Assembly: GCA_017304845.1 (NCBI GenBank)
Contig: JAFKLL010000024.1
Span: 23,207 to 87,206 of the forward strand
Source of the DNA: Solirubrobacterales bacterium
GTDB taxonomy: Bacteria > Actinomycetota > Thermoleophilia > Solirubrobacterales > 70-9
DNA: 64,000 bases
Reading direction: 5' to 3'
Both the position numbers and the translations under genes were made by a program. Positions 53,702 to 64,000 of the stretch are shown here, one piece after another. How positions within the stretch are numbered: the stretch's first letter is position 1; every line of letters starts with the position of its first letter. The notes beneath the pieces were generated by a model. The model was given only the letters and a program-made list of their open reading frames with translations, made no database searches and had not been told where the DNA came from.

Positions 53702-55335
53702 GTGTCTGATCCGAGTATCGAGAGGTTCAAACGCGTCGTCGCTTCGGCCTACGGGTCCCTCGAAGCACGGCGTCAGGAGGTCAACGACCTGAACGTGTTC
53801 CCGGTCGCCGACGGCGACACCGGGGACAACATGGCGATGACCATGAAGGCCGTGATGGAGGAGCTCGACCGGGTCGACAACGGCCAGTCGCTCGACGAGA
53901 TCGGCCGCACCGAGCTGGTCTCGGCCCTGGCCCGCGCGGCCCTGATGGGAGCCCGGGGCAACTCCGGCGTCATCCTCAGCCAGATCGTCCGCGGCGCCGC
54001 CGAGGAGCTCGCCTCGCGCCCCGGGGAGCTGGTCGACCCGGTCCTGGTCGCCTCCGCCTTCGCCAAGGCCGCCGACGCCGCCTACTCCTCGGTCCGCAAC
54101 CCGGCCGAGGGGACGATGCTCACCGTCTTCCGGGAGATCGCCCACTCGATCTCCCGCCAGCTCGCCCACCTGGAACCGAACCGTCAGCGGCTTTCCCAGG
54201 ACGCCACGCCCGTCGAGCAGGATCAGGTCCTGGCCGACGTGCTCGAACAGGCGATCGCCGACGGCCAGGCCGCGGTCGAGCGCACCCCCGAGCAGCTCGA
54301 GGTGCTGGCCCAGTCCGGCGTCGTCGACGCCGGCGGCTACGGCCTGGTGCTGATCCTGGCCGGCGTGCTGGCCGCGCTGCGCGGGGAGGACGCCGAGCTG
54401 CCCGAGATCCAGCATCACGCCGCGGCCCAGATCACCCACCCTCACCACGAGGACAGCCGCTTCCAGTACTGCACCAACTTCATCGTCTCCGGCACCGGCC
54501 TCAGCCCCCGCCAGTTCATCCCGAAGCTGGAGGAGCTCGGCGACTCGGTGCTCGTCGTCGGTGACGAATCGACCCTGAAGGTCCACGTCCACACGGACGA
54601 CCCCGAGGCCGCGATGGGGGCCTTCGAGGGGGCCGGCGAGGTCACCAACCTCGACGTGGCCGACATGCGCAAGCAGATCGCCGAACGCGAGGCCCGGATC
54701 GGGGCCGATCACCTGACCGGCGTGGTCGTGGTCGGCAGCGGCGACGGCCTCGAGGCGCTGTTCGCCGAGCTGGGCGCGGTCGTGGTGCCCGGCGGTGAGA
54801 CCCTCAACCCGTCCACGGCCGAGCTCCTGGCCGGGATCCGGTCGGTGCCGACCGAGCACGTGCTGGTGCTGCCGAACTCGTCGAACGTGATCATGGCCGC
54901 CGAACGGGCCTGCGACCTCTCCGAGCGGAAGGCCGAGGTGCTGCCGACCCGGACCCAGCAGGAGGGTCTGCTGGCCCTGGTCGAGTTCAACGGCGAGGCC
55001 GACATCGACACCAACCGCCGCCGGCTCCAGGAGGCGCTCGACGGGATCAAGGTCGGAGGCATCGCCCCGGCCGCCCGTGACGACGCGCAGGGCCGGTTCC
55101 GACGTGGCGACGCGGTCGGCTTCATCGACGGCGAGATCGTCGCCTGGGGCGGGGCCGGATCGACCCTCGCCTCGACCATCGAGCGCCTCGCCGAGGCGGC
55201 CGAGCTGGTCACCGTGATCGCCGGCGACGGGGCCCCGATCGCGCTCGACGAGATCGACAACCACAGCCCCAACGGGGTCGAGCTCGAGCTCCACGAAGGC
55301 GGCCAGCCGAGCTGGTGGTGGTTGCTGGCCGGCCA

Positions 55336-55339
<4 letters not shown>
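53702..55339 (+). CDS. fakA: Fatty acid kinase-type protein (DhaL domain, FakA)
   Basis: 545 aa. N-terminal DhaL/DAK2 ATP-binding domain with VADGDTGDNMAMTM and GARGNSGVILSQ, then the FakA-type middle and C-terminal domains (VHVHTDDPEAAM, LPNSSNVIMAAE). In the known system FakA phosphorylates fatty acids presented by FakB; no fakB is in the window. Followed by recG with a GTGA overlap, a widespread neighbour pair. Confidence 0.92.
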
Positions 55340-57439
<2,100 letters not shown>

Positions 57440-57443
<4 letters not shown>

Positions 57444-57997
57444 GGGTGATCGCCGGCCGTCTCGGCGGCCGCCAGCTGCTCGCCCCGAAGGGGTGGAAGG
57501 TCCGACCGACCCCGGAACGGGTGCGGGAGGCGATCTTCTCGGCGCTCGGAGACATCTCCGGGATGACCGTCGCCGATCTCTACTGCGGCACCGGCGCGCT
57601 CGGGATCGAGGCGATCTCGCGCGGGGCCGGCAGCGCCGTGATGGTCGACCGCGACACCCGACCCGCCATGGGCAACGTGCACAACCTCGGCCTGATCGGC
57701 GAGGTCGAGCTGGTCCGGGGCGAGGCGCCGGAATGGGTCGGACGGGCCGAGGCCGGTCGTTTCGACCTGATCTTCATCGACCCTCCGTACCGCGAGGCGA
57801 CCGAGGTCGCGGCCGCGCTCGACGCCGGGTTGGGCCGGATCCTCGCGCCGGGCGGCCGCGTGATCACCGAATGCGACGCCCGGCGCCATCTGGAACTTCC
57901 GTCCCTGGAGGCGGTGCGGGAGCGCCGCTACGGGCGCACCGTGGTTACATTCCATCGAGTCCCGTCCCCCTCAGAACCCCCCTCAGAACCCGCATGA
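57440..57997 (+). CDS. rsmD: 16S rRNA (guanine(966)-N2)-methyltransferase
   Basis: 185 aa. RVIAGRLGGRQLLAPKG start, RPTPERVREAIFSAL, SAM-binding DLYCGTGALGIEA, catalytic FIDPPYRE. It overlaps the end of recG and the start of coaD by 4 bp each. The rsmD-coaD pairing is very common. Confidence 0.95.
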
Positions 57998-58497
57998 ACG
58001 ACATAACCGAGCGAATCGCAGTCTGCCCCGGAAGCTACGACCCCGTCACCAACGGGCACCTCGACATCATCAGCCGTGCCTCACGGACCTTCGACAAGGT
58101 CGTGGTCGGCGTCGTCAACCAGCCGATCCGCAAGAAGAAGACCCTTTTCACCGCCGAGGAGCGGATCGCCTTCATCGAAGACGCGACCACGCACCTCCCC
58201 AACGTCGAGGTCAAGGCCTTTTACACGCTGCTGGTCGAGTTTGCCCGTGAGAACGGCGCCACCGCGATCGTCAAGGGCCTGCGTGCGATCTCGGACTTCG
58301 AGTACGAGAACGAGATGGCGCAGCTCAACCGCAAGCTCGACGACGGGGTGGAGAGCATCTACGTCTTCGCCCGGCCCGAGTACAGCTTCCTTTCCTCGAC
58401 CGGGGTGAAGGAGATGGCGACCTTCAACGGCGACATCAGCGATCTGGTCCCGGCTCCCGTGGCAGCCGCCCTGGCGGATAGACTGGGACGCAGTTAG
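57994..58497 (+). CDS. coaD: Phosphopantetheine adenylyltransferase
   Basis: Fourth step of coenzyme A synthesis (167 aa). CPGSYDPVTNGHLDII holds the nucleotidyl-transfer T/HxGH motif, KGLRAISDFEYENEMAQLNR and the SSTGVKE loop follow. ATG 57994 overlaps the rsmD stop. The next gene is 104 bp away. Confidence 0.96.
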   Translation: MNDITERIAVCPGSYDPVTNGHLDIISRASRTFDKVVVGVVNQPIRKKKTLFTAEERIAFIEDATTHLPNVEVKAFYTLLVEFARENGATAIVKGLRAISDFEYENEMAQLNRKLDDGVESIYVFARPEYSFLSSTGVKEMATFNGDISDLVPAPVAAALADRLGRS

Positions 58498-58586
58498 TGT
58501 CAATCAGGCACAAACAAGGAATGGGAGATTCCATGCAGAATCTTCACCACATGGTCACTTTTCCCCCGCAAATCGACGGAGAAGCA

Positions 58587-58592
58587 TAGGGT
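58587..58592 (+). promoter_or_regulatory. -10 box for the SepIVA-like gene
   Basis: TAGGGT, 9 nt before ATG 58602. The 104-bp gap upstream is AT-richer than average and also contains a GGAAT/ATTCC small hairpin (near 58518-58532). Confidence 0.5.
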
Positions 58593-58601
58593 TCCCTGCG
58601 C

Positions 58602-59072
58602 ATGGACGTCCTCGTTCTCATAGACAAACTCGATGACCTCGTCCACAACGCCCGTCCGGTCCCTCTGACGGACCAGGTCCGCGTTGACCGTGAGGAGATC
58701 TACGACCTCCTCGATCAGATGCGTGCCACGATCCCTGAGGAGATCAAGCAGGCCCGCTGGATCGTCAAGGAACGCCAGGAGATGCTCGAGGAAGCCAAGC
58801 GGGAATCCGAGAGGGTCGTCCGCGAGGCGCGTGAGCAGCAGGCCCGGCTCGTCTCAGACGAAGAAGTCACCAAGCAGGCCGAGCGCGCCGCCGACGAGAT
58901 CGTCGAGGACGCCCGCGCCCGCGAGCGTGAGATCAGGCTCGGCGCGGAGGACTACGCCGACGAGATCCTCAACACGCTCGAGGTCAACCTCCAGAAGTTC
59001 ACCGCCGCCGTCCAGCGCGGTCGCGACCGCCTCGCGGGCCGCGACGAACCGCTGGACGAAATCGAAGAGTAG
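58602..59072 (+). CDS. SepIVA/DivIVA-like coiled-coil protein
   Basis: 156 aa. The first 50 residues (LIDKLDDLVHNARPVPLT, then EEIYDLLDQMRATIPEEI) resemble the N-terminus of mycobacterial SepIVA (Rv2927c type), which also lies beside coaD. Residues about 50-120 form a Glu/Arg-rich coiled coil; the C-terminus ends in EVNLQKFTAAVQRGRDRL. It is shorter than mycobacterial SepIVA because the coiled coil is reduced. A role in septation or envelope organisation is inferred from family. Confidence 0.8.
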   Translation: MDVLVLIDKLDDLVHNARPVPLTDQVRVDREEIYDLLDQMRATIPEEIKQARWIVKERQEMLEEAKRESERVVREAREQQARLVSDEEVTKQAERAADEIVEDARAREREIRLGAEDYADEILNTLEVNLQKFTAAVQRGRDRLAGRDEPLDEIEE

Positions 59073-59078
59073 AGCCGG

Positions 59079-59615
59079 CTATCGGTAGTCGGCGACGATG
59101 ACCACCAGGTCATCGTTCGTCCAGACCACTTCGCCGTCGGCCCAGGCGGCCAGTTCCTCTGCCGTGTCCGGGTACGCGGCGCCCGGGACCTGGGTCTCGC
59201 CGCGATTCTCTCCGAGGGAGACGAAGTCGCCGATCACGAGGGCCTTGGACTGCTCGCGGACCCGGCGGAAGAGGGACTGCTTCTGATCGTCGGTGAGGCG
59301 GTGGATGGTCAGCACCGAGAGGACGAGATCCCAGGGGCCGTCCGGCAGCGGATCCTCGATCCTGGCGAGGCTGACCTCCTCGGCGATCTCACGGGCCTGG
59401 AAGAGCATGTCAGGGTCGGAGTCGAGCCCGGTGATCCGGGCCCCGGGGAACCGGCCGAGGAGCCGCGAGGCGGTCTCGCCGGTGCCGATCCCCAGCTCGA
59501 GCACGGTCTCGGGCTCGAAGGGGACGGCGGCGACCGCGGCGTCCTGGAGCGCGTCGTAGAGCGGCACCTGGCCGCGGACCGAATCGAGATAGGTGGAGTC
59601 GTCCGGATTGCTCAT
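59079..59615 (-). CDS. Class I SAM-dependent methyltransferase
   Basis: 178 aa. SAM-binding VLELGIGTGETASRLLGRFP and LDSDPDML, followed by WDLVLSVLTIHRL. Substrate unknown. Minus-strand TACGAT ends 7 nt before ATG 59615, which selects that start over ATG 59624 nine bases upstream. Convergent with the coiled-coil gene and divergent from the DUF177 gene. Confidence 0.87.
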   Translation of the reverse strand: MSNPDDSTYLDSVRGQVPLYDALQDAAVAAVPFEPETVLELGIGTGETASRLLGRFPGARITGLDSDPDMLFQAREIAEEVSLARIEDPLPDGPWDLVLSVLTIHRLTDDQKQSLFRRVREQSKALVIGDFVSLGENRGETQVPGAAYPDTAEELAAWADGEVVWTNDDLVVIVADYR

Positions 59616-59622
59616 CCCGGCC

Positions 59623-59628
59623 ATCGTA
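59623..59628 (-). promoter_or_regulatory. -10 box for leaderless methyltransferase gene
   Basis: Minus-strand TACGAT, gap of 7 nt, ATG 59615. It overlaps the alternative upstream ATG at 59624. Confidence 0.6.
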
Positions 59629-59651
59629 GTCGTCTGCCATGCTGGAACGAA

Positions 59652-60215
59652 ATGCTGATCGAAACGGTTGATCTCGATGCCCTTGGACTGACCCACGGGG
59701 ACGCCACCCGGATCGAGGGCGAAGTCGCCCCGGAACGGGTGACTCTCGGCGGCCAGGACTACGAGCCGGTGCCGGCCGAGCCTTCGTTTCGCCTGGATGT
59801 CTCCCGGACCAGCGCCGGCTACGCGCTGCGGCTCCGGTTCACGGTCGGCCTGAGCGGCCCCTGCTTCCGCTGCCTCGAGGACGCGACCGCGACCGTGGAG
59901 GTGGACGTGCGCGAGGTCGACCAGCCGGTCGAGCCGATCGCGGTCCAGGGCCGCCACCTCGACGACGACGAGGACGAGGACGAGGTCAGCGCCGCCGAGC
60001 TGACCAGCCCGTACGTGGAGGAGGGCAAGCTGAACCTCGCCGCCTGGACCCACGACGCCCTGATCCTCTCCCTGCCGGAGCAGATCCTCTGCCGCCCGGA
60101 CTGCCTCGGGCTCTGCCCGGTCTGCGGCGAATCGCTCAACGGAGCCGATCCGGCCGCGCATGACCACGGCCAGGACATCGACCCCCGCTGGGCGAAGCTG
60201 CGCGAGCTGGAGTAG
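59652..60215 (+). CDS. DUF177 (YceD-like) protein
   Basis: 187 aa. GPCFRCLEDA and LCRPDCLGLCPVCGESLN give the conserved cysteines, with an acidic stretch (DDDEDEDE) in the middle. DUF177 genes almost always precede rpmF and are linked with rRNA or ribosome maturation. ATG 59652 is chosen; longer frames upstream run antisense through the methyltransferase. Confidence 0.9.
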   Translation: MLIETVDLDALGLTHGDATRIEGEVAPERVTLGGQDYEPVPAEPSFRLDVSRTSAGYALRLRFTVGLSGPCFRCLEDATATVEVDVREVDQPVEPIAVQGRHLDDDEDEDEVSAAELTSPYVEEGKLNLAAWTHDALILSLPEQILCRPDCLGLCPVCGESLNGADPAAHDHGQDIDPRWAKLRELE

Positions 60216-60242
60216 GAGAGACCGAAGTTCGCGGTCTTCCTC

Positions 60243-60248
60243 TAGACT
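60243..60248 (+). promoter_or_regulatory. -10 box for rpmF
   Basis: TAGACT, 10 nt before ATG 60259. Within the 10 nt, CTCCTCC is anti-SD-like rather than SD-like. Confidence 0.5.
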
Positions 60249-60258
60249 GCTCCTCCTT

Positions 60259-60468
60259 ATGGCCGTACCGAAGAAACGAACTTCCCGCACCCGTCGTGAC
60301 AAGCGCCGAGCCACCCACAAGGCCGCCAAGGCCCGGGTGAATCACTGCTCGCATTGCCACTCGCCGCGGCTTCCGCACCGGGTCTGCCCGAACTGCGGCC
60401 AGTACGCCGGCCGGGAGATCGTCGCTCCGAAGGAGCAGCCCTTCGGCACCGTCGCCCCGGGCGAGTAA
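60259..60468 (+). CDS. rpmF: Ribosomal protein L32, zinc-binding form
   Basis: 69 aa. AVPKKRTSRTRRDKRRATHK is the family N-terminus; CSHC and CPNC form the zinc ribbon. It lies in the standard DUF177-rpmF-plsX-acpP order. Confidence 0.97.
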   Translation: MAVPKKRTSRTRRDKRRATHKAAKARVNHCSHCHSPRLPHRVCPNCGQYAGREIVAPKEQPFGTVAPGE

Positions 60469-60477
60469 CGGGGAACC

Positions 60478-61506
60478 TTGAATCTCAGCGGGACTACGGT
60501 CGCGCTTGATGGTCTGGGGGTCGAGAACGGCTTCGACGTGCTCGAAGCCGGGATTCGCCTCGCCGCCACCTCCGAAGGCATCGGTCTGAGGGTCTTCGGT
60601 CCCGCCTCCGAACTGGATCTCGCCGATCTGAATCGGGTCGAGGTGATCGACAGCACCGACCAGATCACCAATGAGGACGATCCCGTGCCTTCGGTCCGTT
60701 CACGGCCCGACGCCTCGATCGTGCGGGCGGTGGCCGACGTCGCCGCCGGCAACTCCGACGCCGTGGTCAGCCTCGGTTCGACCGGGGCCACGATGGCCGC
60801 CTCGACCTTCGGCCTGAAGCGCTCCCGTGGCGTCAAGCGTCCCGCGCTGGCGGCCCAGGTGCCGCTCCCGGGCCGCACCGTCGTCTTTCTCGACGTCGGC
60901 GCCAACGTCGACGTCCGGGCCCAGCACCTGGTCCAGTTCGCCTGGCTGGGGGCCGCTTTCGCGAAATCGGTGCTCGGGGTCGAGCGCCCCGAGGTCGGGC
61001 TGCTCTCGGTCGGCGAGGAGGCCGGCAAGGGCCGCGAGGAAGTGGTCGAGGCGCATGCCGCCCTGACCGGCGCCGACGAGTTCGAGTTCGTCGGCAACGT
61101 CGAGGGGCGTGACCTGCCGGCCGGCGTCGCCGACGTCATCGTCACCGACGGGTTCACCGGCAACGTGGTCCTGAAGGCGCTCGAGGGCACGGTCAAGACG
61201 GTGGTCGGCGCGATCTCCGAGGCGGCCCGCAAGAACCCGGTCTCGGCGGTCGGCGGCCTGATGATGAAGCCCGCGCTCGGCGGCCTGCGCCGCGATCTCC
61301 ACCCCGACACCACCGGCGGAGCGATCCTGCTCGGCCTGCGGAAGACCGCGGTGGTCGGGCACGGCAGCTCCGGGGCCGAGGGCGTCGCCAACGCGATCCG
61401 GGTCGCCGCCCGGGCGGCCGCGGTGGACGCGCCGGGCCTGACCGAGGAGATGCTCCACAGGGTCGGGGCCAACCGTGGCTCGATCGGTTCCGAGCCGGGC
61501 GTCTGA
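60478..61506 (+). CDS. plsX: Phosphate acyltransferase PlsX
   Basis: Converts acyl-ACP to acyl-phosphate for phospholipid synthesis (342 aa). TTG 60478 with GGGGAA just before it. TVALDGLGVENG at the N-terminus corresponds to the usual MGGD-type start, GSTGATMAASTFGLKRSRGV, and GFTGNVVLKALEG are conserved. Followed by acpP, whose product it uses. Confidence 0.94.
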   Translation: MNLSGTTVALDGLGVENGFDVLEAGIRLAATSEGIGLRVFGPASELDLADLNRVEVIDSTDQITNEDDPVPSVRSRPDASIVRAVADVAAGNSDAVVSLGSTGATMAASTFGLKRSRGVKRPALAAQVPLPGRTVVFLDVGANVDVRAQHLVQFAWLGAAFAKSVLGVERPEVGLLSVGEEAGKGREEVVEAHAALTGADEFEFVGNVEGRDLPAGVADVIVTDGFTGNVVLKALEGTVKTVVGAISEAARKNPVSAVGGLMMKPALGGLRRDLHPDTTGGAILLGLRKTAVVGHGSSGAEGVANAIRVAARAAAVDAPGLTEEMLHRVGANRGSIGSEPGV

Positions 61507-61519
61507 TAGGAAACCAGTG

Positions 61520-61765
61520 ATGAACCGTGACGAAGTGATGGACCTGGTGCGCAACCACCTGGTCACCGAACTCGAATTGTCTCCCGATCAGATCAAGCCG
61601 GAGGCGAGGTTCAAGGAAGACTTCGATGCCGACTCGCTCGACCTCTACGAACTGGTGATGGAACTCGAGGATCAGTATGGGATCTCGGTTTCGGAGCAGG
61701 AGGCGGCCGAGATCAAGACCGTGGGGGACGCGGTTGACTTTGTCGTGGCTAAGACGGGCGCGTGA
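61520..61765 (+). CDS. acpP: Acyl carrier protein
   Basis: 81 aa. The phosphopantetheine Ser is in DADSLDLYELVM. AGGA at 61508-61511 is the SD. The stop TGA overlaps a GTG (GTGA), the usual spot for the next gene's start. Confidence 0.96.
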   Translation: MNRDEVMDLVRNHLVTELELSPDQIKPEARFKEDFDADSLDLYELVMELEDQYGISVSEQEAAEIKTVGDAVDFVVAKTGA

Positions 61766-62486
61766 GCGCAACGGACAGCCGGACGCCGGCGCCGCCGGCC
61801 GGGTCGGCGAGGCCGGAAGCCTTCGGGACCTGATCGACGGGCTCCCCGAGGACCTGCGGGGAACCGCACTCACGCACTCTTCCTGGACCGAGACCCGCAC
61901 CGGGTCGTACGAGCGCCTGGCCCTGCTGGGCGACAGCGTGCTCGGGCTGTCGGTCGCCGACGAGCTGTACCGGACCCTGCCGGACCTCAACGCGGGCTCG
62001 CTCACCAAGATCCTCAACCAGACCGTCAGCGGCACCTCCTGCGCCGCGGTCGGGCTCGAACTGGGCATCCCCGACCTGCTGCTCGAAGCCGACCCCGGGG
62101 TCACCGACGGCAAGCACACGCCGGCCCGGCTGCTGCTGGAGGGGGAGCGGCCCCTGCCGGAGATCACCGAGGCGATGATCGGGGCCTGTTACCTGCACTA
62201 CGGGTTCGAGACCACCTCGAGCGCGGTGGTCGAGGCCTTCGCCCCGCGCATCGAGACCGTGCAGGAGAACCAGTCGGATTTCAAGTCGGCCCTCCAGGAG
62301 TTCGCCGCCAAGCGTGGCGAGAGCGTTTCTTACGACGTCGTCGGCGCACGGGGGCCGGCCCATCAGCGCACCTACGAGGTGGCGGTGATCTACCGCGGCG
62401 AGGAGGTCGGGCGGGGCGAGGGCCGGAGCAAGAAGGCGGCCGGGCAGGCCGCCGCCGAGGTCGCGCTCGAGCATCTCTCCGAGTGA
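61740..62486 (+). CDS. rnc: RNase III-like protein with substituted catalytic residues
   Basis: Endonuclease domain plus C-terminal dsRBD (SDFKSALQEFAAKRGE to AAAEVALEHL). Counting from TTG 61740 (248 aa): ALTHSSWTE, then YERLALLGDSVLGL. Aligned with E. coli RNase III, Glu38 (58 here), Asp45 (65) and Glu117 (144) are kept, but Glu41 is Ala61, Glu65 is Ala85 and Asp114 is Glu141. The start is unclear: TTG 61740 lies inside acpP, whereas the expected GTG 61762 (GTGA) is in another frame that stops after 23 codons, so a 1-nt frameshift near 61800 is possible. Position after acpP and before smc is classic for rnc. Confidence 0.85.
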   Translation: MSWLRRARERNGQPDAGAAGRVGEAGSLRDLIDGLPEDLRGTALTHSSWTETRTGSYERLALLGDSVLGLSVADELYRTLPDLNAGSLTKILNQTVSGTSCAAVGLELGIPDLLLEADPGVTDGKHTPARLLLEGERPLPEITEAMIGACYLHYGFETTSSAVVEAFAPRIETVQENQSDFKSALQEFAAKRGESVSYDVVGARGPAHQRTYEVAVIYRGEEVGRGEGRSKKAAGQAAAEVALEHLSE

Positions 62487-62593
62487 TTTCCCCTGCACTT
62501 TGCGAACTTCCGTTTTTCCCAGGCTGGGCGCGGAGTTGAGCCTCCCGGCAGGGACCCTTCGTCCGTCCGGCGGAACCGGCACTCTGTAGGTCG

Positions 62594-64000
62594 ATGTATC
62601 TCCGTTCCGTGACCATGAAGGGCTTCAAGTCCTTCCCAGAGAAGACCGAGCTGGCGTTCTCGCCGGGCGTCAGCGTGATCGTCGGGCCGAACGGCTCCGG
62701 CAAGTCGAACATCACCGACGCGGTGCTGTGGGCGTTGGGCGAGCAGAGCCCGGGCGCGATCCGCGGCACCTCGATGCAGGACGTGATCTCGGTCGGCGGC
62801 AAGAACGTGGGCGCCCGTTCCGAGGCCGAGGTCGAGGTCGTGATCGACAACTCCGAAGGTCATCTCGGGGACGAGTTCTCGGAGATCGCGATCACCCGAC
62901 GCCTCGATCGCAACGGCGACGGCGGCTACTGGATGAACGGCGCCAAGTGCCGGCTCACCGACATCGTCGAGCTGCTCTCCGACGCCAACCTCGGCAAGGA
63001 GATGCACTCCGTGATCAGCCAGGGCCGGGTCGACTCGATCGTCCACTCGAAGCCCCGGGAGCGGCGGATGCTGATCGAGGAGGCGGCGGGGCTCGGCAAG
63101 TACCGGAAGCGACGGCGCCGGGCGGAGCTGAAGCTGATGGCGACCAAGGACAACCTCGATCGCGCGCTCGACGTCGAGCGCGAGGCGCGGAAGTCGCTTA
63201 GGCCTCTCAAGCAGCAGGCCAACTCGGCCGAGATCGGCGCCCGGATCGAGCGCGAGGAGCTGGGGCTGAAGAGCCGCCTCGTGGCCGAGGAGCTGCGGTT
63301 CGGCGAGGCTCGACTGGAGCAGGCAAGGCAGGCGGCCGCGCAGGCCCGCAAGGTCCGGGAAGGACTCGAGAAGGAACTGGCGACCGTCTCCGAGCGGCGT
63401 CGGGCGGCCGAGGAGCGCTTCGCGGAGCGGGACCGGGAACGAACCGCGATCTGGGGCATCCTCAACGGGCTTCGCTCCGGCTCCGAGAAGGTTTCGATCG
63501 ACGCCTCGCGGATTGCCGAGCAGGGCCGCCGGCTCGGGCTGCGGCTCGAGGAGCTGCGGCTGGAGATGGCACCGCTGACCCTTGACCTCGGTTCGAGCGG
63601 GAGCGCTTCCGAACGGGCCAAGCATCTGGTCCAGGAGCTTTCCGAGGTCGATGCCGGGCTGGCCACCGCGGCGGAAGGTCTGCGGCAGGCCAAGGCCGAA
63701 GGCCCCGAATCGAAACGGCTCGAGGCCCTGGCCGAGGTCCACAAGGGCGCCGAACGTGCGACCACCCACGCCCGGCGGGCCGAAAGCCTGCTCGGTGAAC
63801 GCCACCGCGAACGGCTGGGTGAGAAGATGGCCGAGGTCGAAAGGCTGGCGGGGCTGATCACGGCGCTCGAATCAACGGCCGGCCAGACCAGCCAGGCGAT
63901 CCGGGACCGGGTCGCTCGGGCCGAGCGCACGGTGATCGGCGACCAGGGCGACGCCGACGAGATCTCGGCCGAGCTCAAGGCCTGCTCCGACCTCGAGGTC
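62594..64000 (+). CDS. smc: Chromosome segregation ATPase SMC (3' truncated by window edge)
   Basis: The first 469 codons of the condensin ATPase. YLRSVTMKGFKSFPEKTEL start, Walker A VGPNGSGKSNITDAVLWALG, the R/Q-loop region, then ISQGRVDSIVHSKPRERR and EEAAGLGKYRKRRRRAE leading into the coiled-coil arm rich in Glu/Arg/Ala. The frame stays open to the last base. ATG 62594 matches the family start; TAGGTC lies just before. Works with ScpA and ScpB (12257-13587). Confidence 0.96.
   Translation, partial: MYLRSVTMKGFKSFPEKTELAFSPGVSVIVGPNGSGKSNITDAVLWALGEQSPGAIRGTSMQDVISVGGKNVGARSEAEVEVVIDNSEGHLGDEFSEIAITRRLDRNGDGGYWMNGAKCRLTDIVELLSDANLGKEMHSVISQGRVDSIVHSKPRERRMLIEEAAGLGKYRKRRRRAELKLMATKDNLDRALDVEREARKSLRPLKQQANSAEIGARIEREELGLKSRLVAEELRFGEARLEQARQAAAQARKVREGLEKELATVSERRRAAEERFAERDRERTAIWGILNGLRSGSEKVSIDASRIAEQGRRLGLRLEELRLEMAPLTLDLGSSGSASERAKHLVQELSEVDAGLATAAEGLRQAKAEGPESKRLEALAEVHKGAERATTHARRAESLLGERHRERLGEKMAEVERLAGLITALESTAGQTSQAIRDRVARAERTVIGDQGDADEISAELKACSDLEV

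Overview
The window is a high-GC chromosomal segment from an actinobacterium, most likely class Thermoleophilia (Solirubrobacterales-like). This rests on the gene families, the SepIVA-like/coaD neighbourhood, very frequent ATGA/GTGA gene overlaps, and many start codons lying 6-8 nt after a TANNNT -10 box (leaderless transcription). The assignment is inference from family resemblance; no database search was run. Gene density is about 95 percent. I see no tRNA, rRNA, CRISPR array, insertion sequence or prophage.

Layout. 1-3.4 kb: end of a division/wall cluster (murC, ftsQ, ftsZ). 3.5-7.9 kb: complete glycine cleavage operon with split P protein (gcvT-H-PA-PB), then an acyl-CoA dehydrogenase. 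9.1-11.2 kb: HxlR regulator divergent from a drug-efflux-type MFS pump, sharing a palindromic operator. 11.2-13.6 kb: trpS, scpA-scpB. 13.7-21.7 kb: lipoprotein, rluB, then an aromatic amino acid block: chorismate mutase, aminotransferase, an aromatic-rich leader peptide, DAHP synthase, tyrA, aroA and a secreted protein. 21.7-26.2 kb: acyltransferase (minus), cmk-der, metK. 26.2-33.9 kb: LuxR-type regulator, a 1878-residue secreted vWA protein with ten 121-residue cysteine-bearing repeats, and an L,D-transpeptidase. 33.9-38.3 kb (minus): tkt-pgi-HAD. 38.3-46.5 kb: arginase-family protein, PH-domain protein, priA, def-fmt-rsmB-zinc ribbon-rpe. 46.5-49.7 kb: ArsR/SRPBCC divergent pair, flippase and a disrupted glycosyltransferase. 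49.7-53.2 kb: riboflavin operon ribD-E-BA-H. 53.3-64 kb: rpmB, fakA, a frameshifted recG, rsmD, coaD, SepIVA-like coiled coil, methyltransferase, DUF177-rpmF-plsX-acpP-rnc, and the start of smc.

The strongest candidate for an undescribed system is the DAHP synthase leader at 17084-17344. A near-consensus extended -10 box sits 7 nt before a GTG that opens a 33-codon ORF ending in FYSYWRFI, directly ahead of the first enzyme of aromatic biosynthesis. This looks like ribosome-mediated attenuation sensing Phe, Tyr and Trp from a leaderless leader peptide. Other points of interest are a 49-nt hairpin repeat present twice, an RNase III lacking several catalytic acidic residues, the cysteine-rich repeat protein with a candidate operator, and two genes (glycosyltransferase, recG) each broken by what looks like a short internal deletion.
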